This document shows, in pieces, positions 1-11,841 of a stretch of 64,000 nucleotides of DNA. Positions within the stretch are counted from its first letter, which is position 1. Every line of letters begins with the position of its first letter. The translations under genes were made by a program, and so were the position numbers. Below the pieces are notes generated by a model, which ran no database searches, was not told the DNA's origin, and worked only from the letters and a program-made list of their open reading frames with translations. The DNA comes from Trileptium ribeirensis (Eukaryota > Nematoda > Enoplea > Enoplida > Thoracostomopsidae). Location: positions 62,001 through 126,000 of the forward strand of contig JASANE010028394.1 of NCBI GenBank assembly GCA_030248225.1. Reading direction: 5' to 3'.

Positions 1-640
1 GTTGTAAATGAGCCAGTGGGACCCCGAAAACACCTAATTGGCCATATCTCCTCAACCACAGGAGCAATTCGACTAAGATTGGGCTCATTTTGTTCAAACA
101 GCAAAGCTCTAGATAGCTATATACGCTGCGTTGCTACTGACTGCACCTGTCGAGTAGGGTTGGGTAAAGACAATTTATACATGGCCCTTGGGACACCTAA
201 CACTAAATTGGACATATCTCCTCAACCACTATTCGGCTAAGATTGGGTTCATTTTGTTCAAAAAGGAAAGCTCTATATAGCTATATACGCTGCGTTGCTC
301 TTGACCTCACCTGACGATCACTGTAGGGTTGATATAGGTTGTAAATGGGCCCGTGGGACCCCGAAAACACCTAATTGGCCATATCTCCTCAACCACAGGA
401 GCAATTCGACTAAGATTGGACTAATTTTGTTCAAAAAGGAAAGCTCTATATAGCTATATACACTGCGTTGCTCTTGACCTCACCTGACGATCACTGTAGG
501 GTTGAGATAGGTTGTAAATGGGCCCGTGGGACCCCGAAAACACCAAATTGGCCACATCTCCTCAACATTCAACCGCGCTTGGGCTCATTTCGTTCAGAGA
601 ACAAAGCTATATATTGCTATATGTGGTGCTCTGCTATATG
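1..640. repeat. Tandem satellite, about 173-bp monomer
   Basis: Four head-to-tail units start near 1, 161, 338 and 511. Units 3 and 4 are exactly 173 bp apart. Each opens with GTTGTAAATGGGCCCGTGG or a variant and carries the same core (GGGACCCCGAAAACACC, then AATTGGCCATATCTCCTCAA, then a TTGTTCAAA block and a TATATAGCTATATACGCTGCG block). The last unit diverges after about 600. The array starts at the window edge, so it probably continues to the left. No coding content is supported. Confidence 0.85.
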
Positions 641-1879
641 AGTTTCGTTTTGGGTTATCGACTTTAACGAAATGTATTTTCCTAACTTTTATACACTCAA
701 AATTCACTTTATTGGTCATAAGACAAGCCCTAGTTATCCATCTTTCTGACTGGTTTAGTTTAACCGTGTCTGGCTTAATATGTGTTACTATTAAATTGGA
801 CTTTAGTTGATGCTTATATATTTTAGTTATCGATGTTTCCTTTTAAGTCTATCGCAATCATAATTCCACTGTTACAATAGACAAACAGAGAAAGGATATA
901 GTTAAATCTTCGGAAAGCGTAGCTACGTTGGAAATAAGCTTCTCTCCAGTCTCCATGATTTTTGCCGTTTATTATAAATTGCAGTTGACGTACCCAATGA
1001 TGGCAGGTTATCTCGATAGTATGAACCAGATTTCGCGTCGCTGATACATTTCAAATCGGACTAAAACAAAATTTATATATCAGCAGCATAATTAAAGGAC
1101 TCACTGCAGGAAATGGTTAAAAATCCCTAATTTTGTTCTTAAGCCATGTATCAGCTATGCTGAAAATTTGCTACTTCATTAATGAAGCAGCAATTAGTGT
1201 ACGATGATTACTGTATTATGGTACTCAATTTTTTTTATTTAAACAAAACAGCACCTCCTACCACAATGAAAAATAAATTTCTAAGATACTTATGTATTCA
1301 GGTGGTTTCTAAGCTATGGTCTAGTCGTAGCATCAATCGGCTTTATGAAGTCACTTTTATCATAGTATGCTATCTTGGTATTTGAGGGTGGCTGGAAGCA
1401 CTCCAAACTAGCCTGATCCCGATGCTGAAGTCCGGCTTGGTGCCCCCACCTCCAAGTAATGTTATATTGCCCCGAATAATTCTGAAATTTTGTAACTAGA
1501 ATTGCCCAAACGTGCCTTCCACAGCCAGGAAACGCCTACCAGGAACCCAGCTATATGTTACGGAACTCGCTTTTGTAATAGCTAATGTTGAAACGAAGAT
1601 ACCGCCTCATAAGCAACAAAATTTACGAAGCTGGAAATAGCACGGTAGTGCGGCGGCAAAATGCATTATACCTATCATTATGCAAATATTTCCTGAAACA
1701 TGCTAGAGTCACAGTTTGTTGTAGCAACTACAGACAATTTGGCTTCAACAAACCTAAAAACGTAATAAAACTTCAAATAGAAAATTTCGTCTGTAGATCA
1801 TGAACCTGAACACCTACCTATATTATATTCATTTCTTATGCTGAGACTAACAAGTGCAATACCAATTAAAATCACTTAC
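641..1879. other. No gene recognised; probably mib intron
   Basis: AT-rich sequence with only short chance reading frames. It lies downstream (minus-strand sense) of a mib exon that ends in a GTAAGT donor, so it should be intronic if mib is intact. I looked for the next mib exon here and did not see it. A GC-richer patch at about 1385-1560 may be an old transposon fragment, but I could not identify it. Confidence 0.5.
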
Positions 1880-2114
1880 CATACCCTCGAATCCGGCGCG
1901 ATACAAATTTTTTGACATATTATCCCAGAGCACATACGCTGCTGAGCGAGGTGACGCAGCTGACCAATCCTGTATTTCGGTAATTTTGCCACGGCGACCA
2001 GGCCCGCCGTCTTGTTCCTCCCACTGCCAATCGACACCTCTTACAACCCTAGCACCCGGAAATAGACCCCGCATTGTTACCTTCTTACATCGCTTTCGTG
2101 GTTCCATTATCACC
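1880..2114 (-). CDS. mib1: mind bomb E3 ligase, exon with second MIB/HERC2 domain
   Basis: Mind bomb is a RING E3 ubiquitin ligase that ubiquitinates Delta/Jagged ligands in the signal-sending cell and so enables Notch signalling. This 235-nt exon encodes the second MIB/HERC2 substrate-binding domain. Readable motifs include [30 protein letters not shown] and AAYVLWDN followed by [10 protein letters not shown]. These match the animal MIB1 family closely. The acceptor (TTGCAG) is at 2115-2120 and the GTAAGTGAT donor at 1871-1879. The exon enters in phase 2 and leaves in phase 0. The frame is intact. A Met where the family has Gly (WDNM for WDNG) is one of several departures from the usual conservation. 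The gene runs right to left, and this is the third exon visible. Confidence 0.93.
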
Positions 2115-2846
2115 CTGCAATTTTTAGATGAAGCGTACCACTCAAATCAGAACAACAAATATTGAACGTCTAGTTCAGTAATAATATAGAAAATAATTTT
2201 AAATATAGTCAATATTATATGATTATTTTTCATAAAACACAAACAACAATTCAGCAAAATAAAAAAATGAAACAAGAATTAAAGCAAATATGTCTTTTGC
2301 GGATAACGTTACTAAAGAATACTGCGTGCGTTTGCAGAGAATCACACCCACTGAAAACACATTTTGATAATTTTGGGACTTAGAAGGCCCCGACTAAATA
2401 GGGTGTTCCAAATTTCATGTCTTTAACAAAATCTGCACCCCTAATTCCAAACCAGCAGCTTATTATAAATACTAACACCAAGGCTGCAGCAAAGGGGAGA
2501 GCGCTGGCGGCATGGGCTCCCACTCATTTGAGTGTTAGTCGCGTAGCACAGCTGTCAGTATTTTCAGCATGATGAACACGACTGGGCCAATGATGTTTGA
2601 ACGCAACAGGTGTACGGGTACATTTGCCACTTTCGAACATATACAAGGTGAAAGCGCGACCTTATACGTAGTAATCGGTTTTAGGAAGGATTGTGAACTG
2701 ACATGACAAAAGAATAACACATGTATACACATCTAAACATATATACCGCGTCATAACAATCACAATTTGTCCTAAAAAGGTACAGAAGAGGTACGATACC
2801 AACACCACTATGAAAAATTCTACGTCTGCAGCTGATTGAAACTCAC
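2115..2846 (-). other. mib intron (ZZ exon to second MIB domain exon)
   Basis: This 732-bp intron is bounded by GTGAGT (donor, minus strand, 2841-2846) and TTGCAG (acceptor, 2115-2120). The phase-2 split falls in an Arg codon (AG|G) that joins the two exons in the order expected for MIB1. I see no other feature inside it. Confidence 0.85.
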
Positions 2847-3018
2847 CTTTCCGAATTTGGCATCACCATTCTGGAGAATCGATGTCGTAGACTATGCTTG
2901 TCACCGTGATAACATTGCGAGCAGAGATCGTAGTTCGTACATTCTACACACTTCCATCGAATACCGTAGATTGGTTGTTGTCGACAATGATCACACATTG
3001 TTCCTTCATGTTTGATAC
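2847..3018 (-). CDS. mib1: mind bomb E3 ligase, ZZ zinc-finger exon
   Basis: This 172-nt exon encodes the ZZ-type zinc finger between the two MIB/HERC2 domains. Its opening [16 protein letters not shown], then [18 protein letters not shown] and [12 protein letters not shown] give the Cys and His ligands expected for ZZ (C-x2-C, C-x2-C, C-x2-C and the HxxxH pair). The acceptor TATAG is at 3019-3023 and the GTGAGT donor at 2841-2846. Entry is phase 1 and exit phase 2; 172 nt agrees with that. The exon is too short and too free of its own ATG context to be found by simple ORF calling. Substitutions such as RFSRM for the usual RFYRI suggest a divergent lineage, not decay, since no frame or ligand is lost. 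Confidence 0.93.
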
Positions 3019-4740
<1,722 letters not shown>

Positions 4741-5381
4741 GCCCTCCCAGCACCAGAAACGTAGGTGCTATTTTATCGAATTACGGAATAACTGAACACC
4801 AAATTTAATTTGAGAAAAAAAATTAAATTTAAAATTTTTATCATTTTTTTGATAAAATTCCCACATACGGTATACTGAATGTTAAAGGCCGGGTTTGTGA
4901 GTGTGTGCGGAGGGGAGAAGGGGTTATTTTAGAGGGAGAAGGGGGCGACCCATAGACACCGACCCCTACTTTTTAGCAAAAACGATCCCTTAAAATTTAC
5001 GTCTTTCCAAAAAATTGACCCCTTAAGGGGTCACTAGAAAATTTAAAAACGGCTGAAAAAATTGTTAAAAACCTGGATAACGTAACTCTGAAATACGTAA
5101 CAATATATACACGCATATCGTAAGCTAAACGATCAATTATTTTGGTCACCAAACCTAAAATATGCATGTATATATATATATAAATTTTATGGCCAAAACT
5201 GAAAAAACCAGCGCCACAGAGGTATGTTGGGACACCTGAAAGAAAAATATATTGTATTAATTTTTATAAAATTACTGACCGATTAAGGGGTCATGACCCC
5301 TAGTTTCCGAAATGACCACTTGCTACTGACCCCTTAGGGGTCAGTAAATTTTTCCGTTTACTGACCCCTATCTGGGAGGGC
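4741..5381. mobile_element. Possible MITE with 10-bp terminal inverted repeats
   Basis: GCCCTCCCAG at 4741-4750 is matched exactly by its inverse CTGGGAGGGC at 5372-5381, giving a 641-bp unit. Inside are several copies of a palindromic motif related to GACCCCTTAAGGGGTCA (near 5020-5035, 5280-5310, 5325-5343 and 5362-5370). This contrasts with the AT-rich background, which includes a TATATATA run near 5170. There is no coding capacity. I do not see a clear target-site duplication, so the boundaries and the MITE call are tentative. Confidence 0.4.
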
Positions 5382-6366
5382 CCCGGGGGGAGCAGAGTGG
5401 TTAGTGGGCTTGAGAGCGTCATCCGTTGTAATGACAAGCCCGCATATATTTGTGCAAATAAAAACACAACATCATTGTATATATTCAGTTACCTATATAT
5501 ACATGTTTGCCAATAATTGAATATATACATTGTTTGCATAATATGAATTATTTAGAGATAGCTTCGCATGTAGATATATACTGTATACACGCTGCAGCAT
5601 GGCTTTATCCCATTTTTGGTGAAACAAAAATTTCACAATTTCTGAATTTACGCTGCCAGAGCAACATTTGTAACTCATTGGTTGAAACTTATCATTAATA
5701 CGGATTGTGAAGTAATTTACAGTTCTACAGGTATCAAACAAAATATTGCCCACCCGTTCAATTGATCATCGCTCTTATAACTCGGTATTCGTCGGAACTT
5801 CGGTATACCATCCTCAATTTTAATGGTATATATACATATATCACGTATTAATGCTCATATATAATATATATATTATATAACTTTTAAAAAAGTGGCCACA
5901 TCAGCTTTAACGCTACCCAGAGTGAAAGTCAGCTGTATTGTGTCTGAGCTGCTATCGCCTACTGTAAACAACCACCTGATAAATAATTTACTTTCCTCCA
6001 ATCATATTTTTACATCCAGTACACTACAAGCAGTTCAGACATGCATGCTATGAGGACATAATCACAGTGCTACACCACCGTTTCGCAATGATTGAATACT
6101 CCATGTGTATATGTCGGATAGAATTTATTCACAGATGAGGTGGCTACCGTAAAAAATACACCTGTTACTCTACAACTCCGCATTCATTCGCCTTTTGAGT
6201 TCAGAATATACAAAATTGACCCCAGCAATGGCTTACACTCCGAGCTGACGGGCGCAATTGACTATTCCTAGAATTTCGATCACTATAATCCAGAAACGAC
6301 GTTTCTCACTCACACACGCATAACGCAAAGCTCGATGTAGTTTGATGTAACGCTAAACAGGTATAT
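5382..6366. other. No gene recognised
   Basis: Non-coding. A GC-rich patch at 5378-5430 (CCCCGGGGGG) directly follows the inverted repeat. The rest is AT-rich with TATATA runs near 5830-5880. No supported coding region on either strand. Confidence 0.4.
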
Positions 6367-7500
6367 AAGGGAATAACCGGAACCGGAACCAGCAACCGGA
6401 ACCTGGTCTTCGAAATTTATATATAGTGAAACAGATGATGGAAGAAATGAAAGTATAGTGGATTTAAAATGCATTAAAAATAACTTACATTAAACTTAAT
6501 GTATTGCGATGGCATTATTGCCTTTCTGAAACTTTAAAGAGACTGAGGAAGCTAATAATGTTTATTTATCGATCGATCAATTATGTCGGTTTTTGGACAT
6601 TCAGAGCAAAAAATGTCTTCCACTATACACTATTGCGTATACTGCGTCAAATCGAATGTGCTTACAAAGCTTGGAGCGTAGAATACACACTTTCGCTCTG
6701 TCTCCAGTCGCCTCCCTTTACTACACATACGTTTGTTGCATGTTCTTCTGTAGGAAACTTATAATTATTGGTTTATATGATTCTAAGAGAAAATAATAGA
6801 TAGAAGGTAATTTTCTGATCAGTGGTCAGAGACACTGTTTAGGCTAGCGTTGGACAAACAGTGCCCGTCAGTTAGATCATAATGATGATAACTTTCTAAT
6901 CAGAATGCCATAAATGAGACACGCTGTGATGCTGCTCGCACAGTTTCAATAAATACAGTTCATTGCCAAGAAAGCAGTTCCTAGCTGCGTTGCAGATAAT
7001 GTTAGTTTACTTCAATTTACACTGATTTACCAAGTTTACAAGCCCACTGGCGGGTGCTTGACGCAATTTATGTTAGCCAAGCATACCCTAAGTACTTCTG
7101 TGTAAGCCATACTCTGTTACCGAGTTGGACCGGTTTAATTCAAACGTATCCCACAGACTTCTGGATGTGTAAAATAGCTGCTACAAGCATCGACCTACCT
7201 TTGATTTAACAAACTCCTGCAGGTTATTATGAAAAATTCCTGCTCAAATTATGTGCCCTAACTTACGTTTCACACGGCAAATTAGTTAGTTAATCTTTTC
7301 TTTTGCTTGGTTGTATTGGAGCTTGATCATTGTATAATATATATTAAATATGTATGGATTACAGGATGCAACAAAAAACGTGGAAAATTTCAAACAAAAT
7401 TTTTAAACCGGAATTCCGGTTCCGGTATGGTTTTTACCCTTTGCCGGAACCGCAACCGGAACAAGATTTTCGCCGGAACCGGAATTCCGGTTACTCCCTG
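6367..7500. mobile_element. hAT-like non-autonomous transposon, copy 1
   Basis: The element begins AGGGAATAACCGGAACCGG and ends CCGGAATTCCGGTTACTCCCTG, so the ends form an imperfect inverted repeat rich in GGAACC/GGTTCC. A terminal CAGGG with an 8-bp target duplication is typical of hAT elements. It is about 1.13 kb, encodes no transposase and is 90% or more similar by eye to the copy that follows directly. The first C of the CAGGG end is changed here. The left flank GTATATA resembles the ATATATAT duplication, which is imperfect on this side. Confidence 0.75.
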
Positions 7501-7508
7501 ATATATAT
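7501..7508. repeat. Shared 8-bp target-site duplication ATATATAT
   Basis: ATATATAT sits between the two copies and recurs at 8609-8616 after copy 2, giving an exact 8-bp duplication around copy 2. This fits the hAT superfamily. Because the site is simple AT repeat, chance similarity cannot be excluded. Confidence 0.6.
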
Positions 7509-8608
7509 CAGGGAATAACCGGAACCAAAATTTACCGGAACCGGAACCGTCCATTTAAACCGGATCCAGAACCGGAACCTGGTCTTCGAAATTTATATAT
7601 AGTAAAACAGATGATGGAAGAAATGAAGGTATAGTGAATTTAAAATGCATTAAAAATAACTTTTACATTAAACTCAATGTATTGCGACGGTATTATTGCC
7701 TTTCTGAAACTTTAAAGAGACTGAGGAAGCTAATAATGTTTATTTATCGATCAAATATGTCGGTTTTTGGACATTCTGAGCAAAAAATGTCTTCCACTAT
7801 ACACCATTGCGTATACTGCGCCAAATCGAATGTGCTTACAAAGCTTGGAGCGTAGAATACACACTTTTGCAAATAGATAGAAGGATAATAGATACAATAA
7901 AATAATAGATAGAAGGTAATTTTCTGATCAGTGGTCAGAGACACTGTTTAGGCTAGCGTTGGACAAACAGTGCCCGTCAATTAGATCATAATGATGATAA
8001 CTTTCTAATCAGAATGCTATAAATAAGACACACTGTGATGCTGCTCGCACAGTTTCAATAAATACAGCTCATTGCCAAGAAAGCAGTTTCTAGCTGCGTT
8101 GCAGATAACGTTAGTTTACTTCAATTTAGACTGATTTATCATCTTTACAAGCGCACTGGAGGGTGCTCGACGCAATTTATGTTAGCCAAGCATACCCTAA
8201 GTACTTCTGCGTAAGCCATACTCTGTTACCGAGTTGGACCGGTTTAATTCAAACGTATCCCACAGACTTCTGGATGTGTAAAATAGCTGCTACAAGCGTC
8301 GACCTACCTTTGATTTAACAAACTCCTGCAGGTTATTATGAAAAATTCCTATTCAAATTATGTGCCCTACTTACGTTTCACACGGCAAATTGGTTAGTTA
8401 ATCTTTTCTTTTGCGTGGTCGTATTGGAGCTGGATCATTGTAAAGTATATATTACATATGTTTGGATTACAGGATAAAGCAAAAAACGTGGAAAATTTCA
8501 AACAAAATTTTTAAACCGGAATTCCGGTTCCGGTATGGTTTTTGCCCTTTGCCGGAACCGCAACCGGAACACGATTTTCGCCGGAACCGGAATTCCGGTT
8601 ACTCCCTG
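7509..8608. mobile_element. hAT-like non-autonomous transposon, copy 2
   Basis: This 1,100-bp copy starts CAGGGAATAACCGGAACC and ends GGTTACTCCCTG, with the same interior as copy 1. Both share the TTATTGCCTTTCTGAAAC block, the AATGATGATAACTTTCTAATC block and the TTTTTAAACCGGAATTCCGG end. It lacks part of the copy-1 interior (around 6690-6770) and differs by scattered substitutions. It is flanked on both sides by ATATATAT and has no transposase gene, so mobilisation would need a hAT transposase supplied elsewhere. Confidence 0.78.
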
Positions 8609-8616
8609 ATATATAT

Positions 8617-9539
8617 ATAGCTGCAACACGGGATAATACCGACATATTATTAAAGCAATATACGCATACCTTCCAAGATGTTTACTAAACGTGGAGCCCG
8701 ACCAGTTGCTGTTTGCGCTGGACATGAATTTGAACTTCCTCCATTTATCGAATTATCCATGCAAATCTTCAAACATATGCCTTACATAAGTCAGTCTCGT
8801 AAAATATTATAAAGGTATAGGACAAAACAACTATCAGCACTATTAAACAGCAGTTACTAAATACGATAAAAGCAATTATATTTGCGCGGTATGCATCAAA
8901 TAATACAAGTGTTGGGATGCTACCACGTAACTCACTCTTAACATTATAATTTCGATTATAATCTGTTTTCATTGTTAGGCTCTTGAAGAAAAAAAGAGCT
9001 CTTCGCCATTAAAGTATTGTCAGTGCGTAATTGCTATCGTGGGATTATAAATGTCTTCACAGACCTGAACTTGGAACGACAAGATGGTCGCTAAACGCAG
9101 AGTAGCCCTACTCACTCCATTTCCCATCACTTTGAGAGTTTCTAGCTGGATGGTAATACCGATATTAAGAACACGACGTATCGAGAGGTCGATTTAATAA
9201 CAGATCGTGCGTTCAAATACTGTCAATAGATGTGGGCGAACGTACAACGTTACAGCAAATGTAGCGGGCCAAATTATTTTTATTTCATTAGTTAGAATTA
9301 GAAGTGAATACCTGATTTGTCGTCATACGTAAACAAAATAGAAGAATATATTAATAACAAAAACGTGAGCTTAGAAATGTTAACATTTCGGTTTTGTATA
9401 ATCAGGTAGGGAATGAAAAACCAAAGATGTGCGTGTGTTGCCGGATGTTGTGTCCGCTTGATGTGCAAAAGGTGTCGTCATTGCCATGGCAAACGCATGA
9501 TTAAACGTTCACCTATTATCTATTAAAGTGTTTTCGTAT
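8617..9539. other. No gene recognised
   Basis: Non-coding sequence between the hAT pair and a decayed pol fragment. Short open frames around 8650-8760 have no recognisable similarity. Sequence just before 9540 may be the upstream part of the decayed retroelement, but I cannot align it. Confidence 0.35.
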
Positions 9540-10200
9540 GCCCGAAGTTCGTTAATGTTGACTACGCGTGTCATCGACGCACCGGAGGAACTGGAAATAA
9601 CAGAAGCCGAGATGTGCACACAATATTTTCGCATGCACCACCTTTGATGTCCAAAGAACTGTTACGTGGTACTATAGGCACCCGTATTCTAGCGTTCAAG
9701 TATATATACTGCAGTGAGAATTGGATTTTTGAATAGTACTCCAAAATTTGAACAATAGATCGTGGCCAGTTTCTCGTGTAGTATTAAAAGACCAAGGCCC
9801 GTGTTTACGCACCAAAGAACTGACACTAATCGGAACCAAGAAAGCTGATTCAGTCCCTGTCATCACAAAGCTAATGGATTAGTGGAACTTTAGAACCAAA
9901 ATATGGAAGAAATACTCAAACCTACAACCAAATTGGTACCTTACTGCTTAGACGAATTATAAAACCATTATTTTTGCCTATTAAACGTCAGTCAACGCGA
10001 CAACCGGTTAAAATTTTTCACGACTCTGATTTGCCTTGAGAAAATCCCAGCTACGGTTACATAATGGCAACAACCGGGTAAGGATATACAGCTCTAACTG
10101 ATCGACAAATGAACTGCAGTTTGGCAGCAAGCACGAAAATACTTATTTCCAGTGACGAAAAGTGAGCGTTTAACAGGTCTAATGAAGGTCCTATGATTAC
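9540..10200 (+). pseudogene. Decayed gypsy pol fragment (linker and integrase)
   Basis: The plus strand carries broken translations that line up with element A pol. Near 9575-9640 a segment reads PEELEITEAEMCTQYFRM, against PEEPEITDAEMYSQYFRL in element A. Near 9780-9860 a region corresponds to the integrase block around the second catalytic Asp. Near 10020-10100 DSDLP and ENPSYGYIMATT match the block after the integrase core (DTDLP, ENPIHGYLTATS). The part between the linker and mid-integrase is deleted, and stops and frameshifts are frequent. It is a dead relative of element A in the opposite orientation. Confidence 0.7.
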
Positions 10201-10598
10201 CTTAACCTGAAACTTAGAATTACACTACTATATACGTGCCGGTTATGTACTGTAGTCGTCCCCGACTGGCTGACGAATTACTTAAGTAAAACTGTATAGT
10301 AGCGGCCACTACTATTCAGTTCCATTTTGCTGAATCCCTAGGCCCCCGACTGGCTGGCAATAAGGTAACAGAGTCTCGAGGTGGTTATACGATTCTGCAC
10401 CCCTTACTCACCCCAGTGTTCTCAAGATTAGTACTTCCTGCTGAGCTGCCCCCGACTGACTGGCAACCAAACAAGTTGCACTACTAACCATTGAACCCAC
10501 CAGATACTTCTCCCGGGCTATTCTCATTCCACACTTGACGTCGATCTTTTACATTATTACTAACTATTACGTAATTATTACATTGTCGCTATTATTAC
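10201..10598. repeat. Short-motif array CCCCCGACTGGCTGGC; possible LTR remnant
   Basis: The motif occurs three times in direct orientation near 10257, 10345 and 10448, spaced about 90-105 bp, with a near-palindrome AGTAGCGGCCACTACT at about 10298. The layout resembles the subrepeat array in the LTRs of element A. Since it follows the decayed plus-strand pol, it may be that copy's 3' LTR, though I could not find the partner LTR. Confidence 0.35.
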
Positions 10599-11771
10599 TG
10601 TTATATTTTCATGTCTTGATAGGGCTAGGCGCTGGATGGTATTTTGATTATGAGGGCTATCGGATATTAATTTGGGACGGAGTTCGTCACCAGAAGATGT
10701 GGTGGTCGTACGCGTTACCAGTAGTATGCCGGCGGAAATAGTGACTATGGGTATCTTTATTTTTGGCTTGCGTGTATCTTATCTCTCGATTCCTAGAAGT
10801 GATTAGCGCTGCGGCGTGTCTAATTTGATTTGCTCCGATAATAATTCCAACACCAAGTCAGTAAAGACAATATTAGAAATTTTATTTAAAGTGAGTATAA
10901 TATATCGAATACAGATTTTTACACCTGATCAGCTTTTAGATATTATGCGTGTCACTATATGTATCGCTTATGCACCTCGTCTAGTTTTCCAATATTGTTA
11001 GCCACTCGCATAAAAATTGCACAGTTCGATTTTTGTCTTAGATCCACATTAGCCAAGCGTTGTTTTTCCAAGTTTTCTAACTCAAAATTTGAGCACACTA
11101 TTGTTCTAATTACTTGTGTGCCTATATTATGATTAGGTTAACGCCTGATTACAATTTGGTTCTCTTGTGAAGTTTGTACGAAGCCTTCCGAACGGCAAAA
11201 CCCGTACGTTTATTTAAATACCTTAACCTCGTCCTTAGATTTACGCCAATAGTTTCCTTAAAGCCAACAGTATCCAGACGGTTTACTGAAGGATATTGGC
11301 ACTTTATTACTTTTCTCTTATCGGTTTGTTCGAAGCCTTCTGGGCGGTTAGACCCGTACGTTTATTTAATTACCTTATCCTAGGGTCCTGAAATTATGCT
11401 AATTACTGCCGTTATAGTAATGTTCCCGCTTCCGGAGGGCTAGCGAGCCCGCTATATCTAGTTAGTAGTGGCAACTACTCTCTAGTTTCCCACAATTTTC
11501 TTCAGTCAGTTGGCCGAACCAACCTTCCGCGTCGAACTGTCCCCGATTAATTATAATACTTTGGTGTCCCGCGCCGCGAACTAGCCTTTGTATACTAACG
11601 TGCTTCCTTCCCGATTAGCTCCACGGGGTATTTCTCAGCTGCGGGTTATACACTTTGGAATCCTAAGGAGGGCCGTTATGGTTTTAGCATTTCGCTCCTG
11701 CTCAGCTCTAGTTTTATCTGGGAAAAATAATAGGAATAATATAAATTACTATAACAATAATTACCTATTTT
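10599..11771 (-). repeat. Element A 3' LTR
   Basis: This aligns by eye with 22480-23580. Shared blocks include GGCTATCGGATATTAATTTG against GGCTATCGGATTATTAAATT, the CCAGTAGTATGCCGG block, four degraded GCCGGACGGTTC-type subrepeats each followed by CGTACGTTTATTT and ACCTTAACC, and the TTTATCTGGGAAAAATAATA block near 11710. The inner boundary (high coordinate) is approximate, about 11756-11775. The two LTRs are clearly divergent, so the insertion is old. Confidence 0.75.
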
Positions 11772-11841
11772 ATTTGTCTACGAATCGCACGTTGCAATGG
11801 TATCCGCAATAATCTATCGGTTTGTTGCTGTAATTGATACG

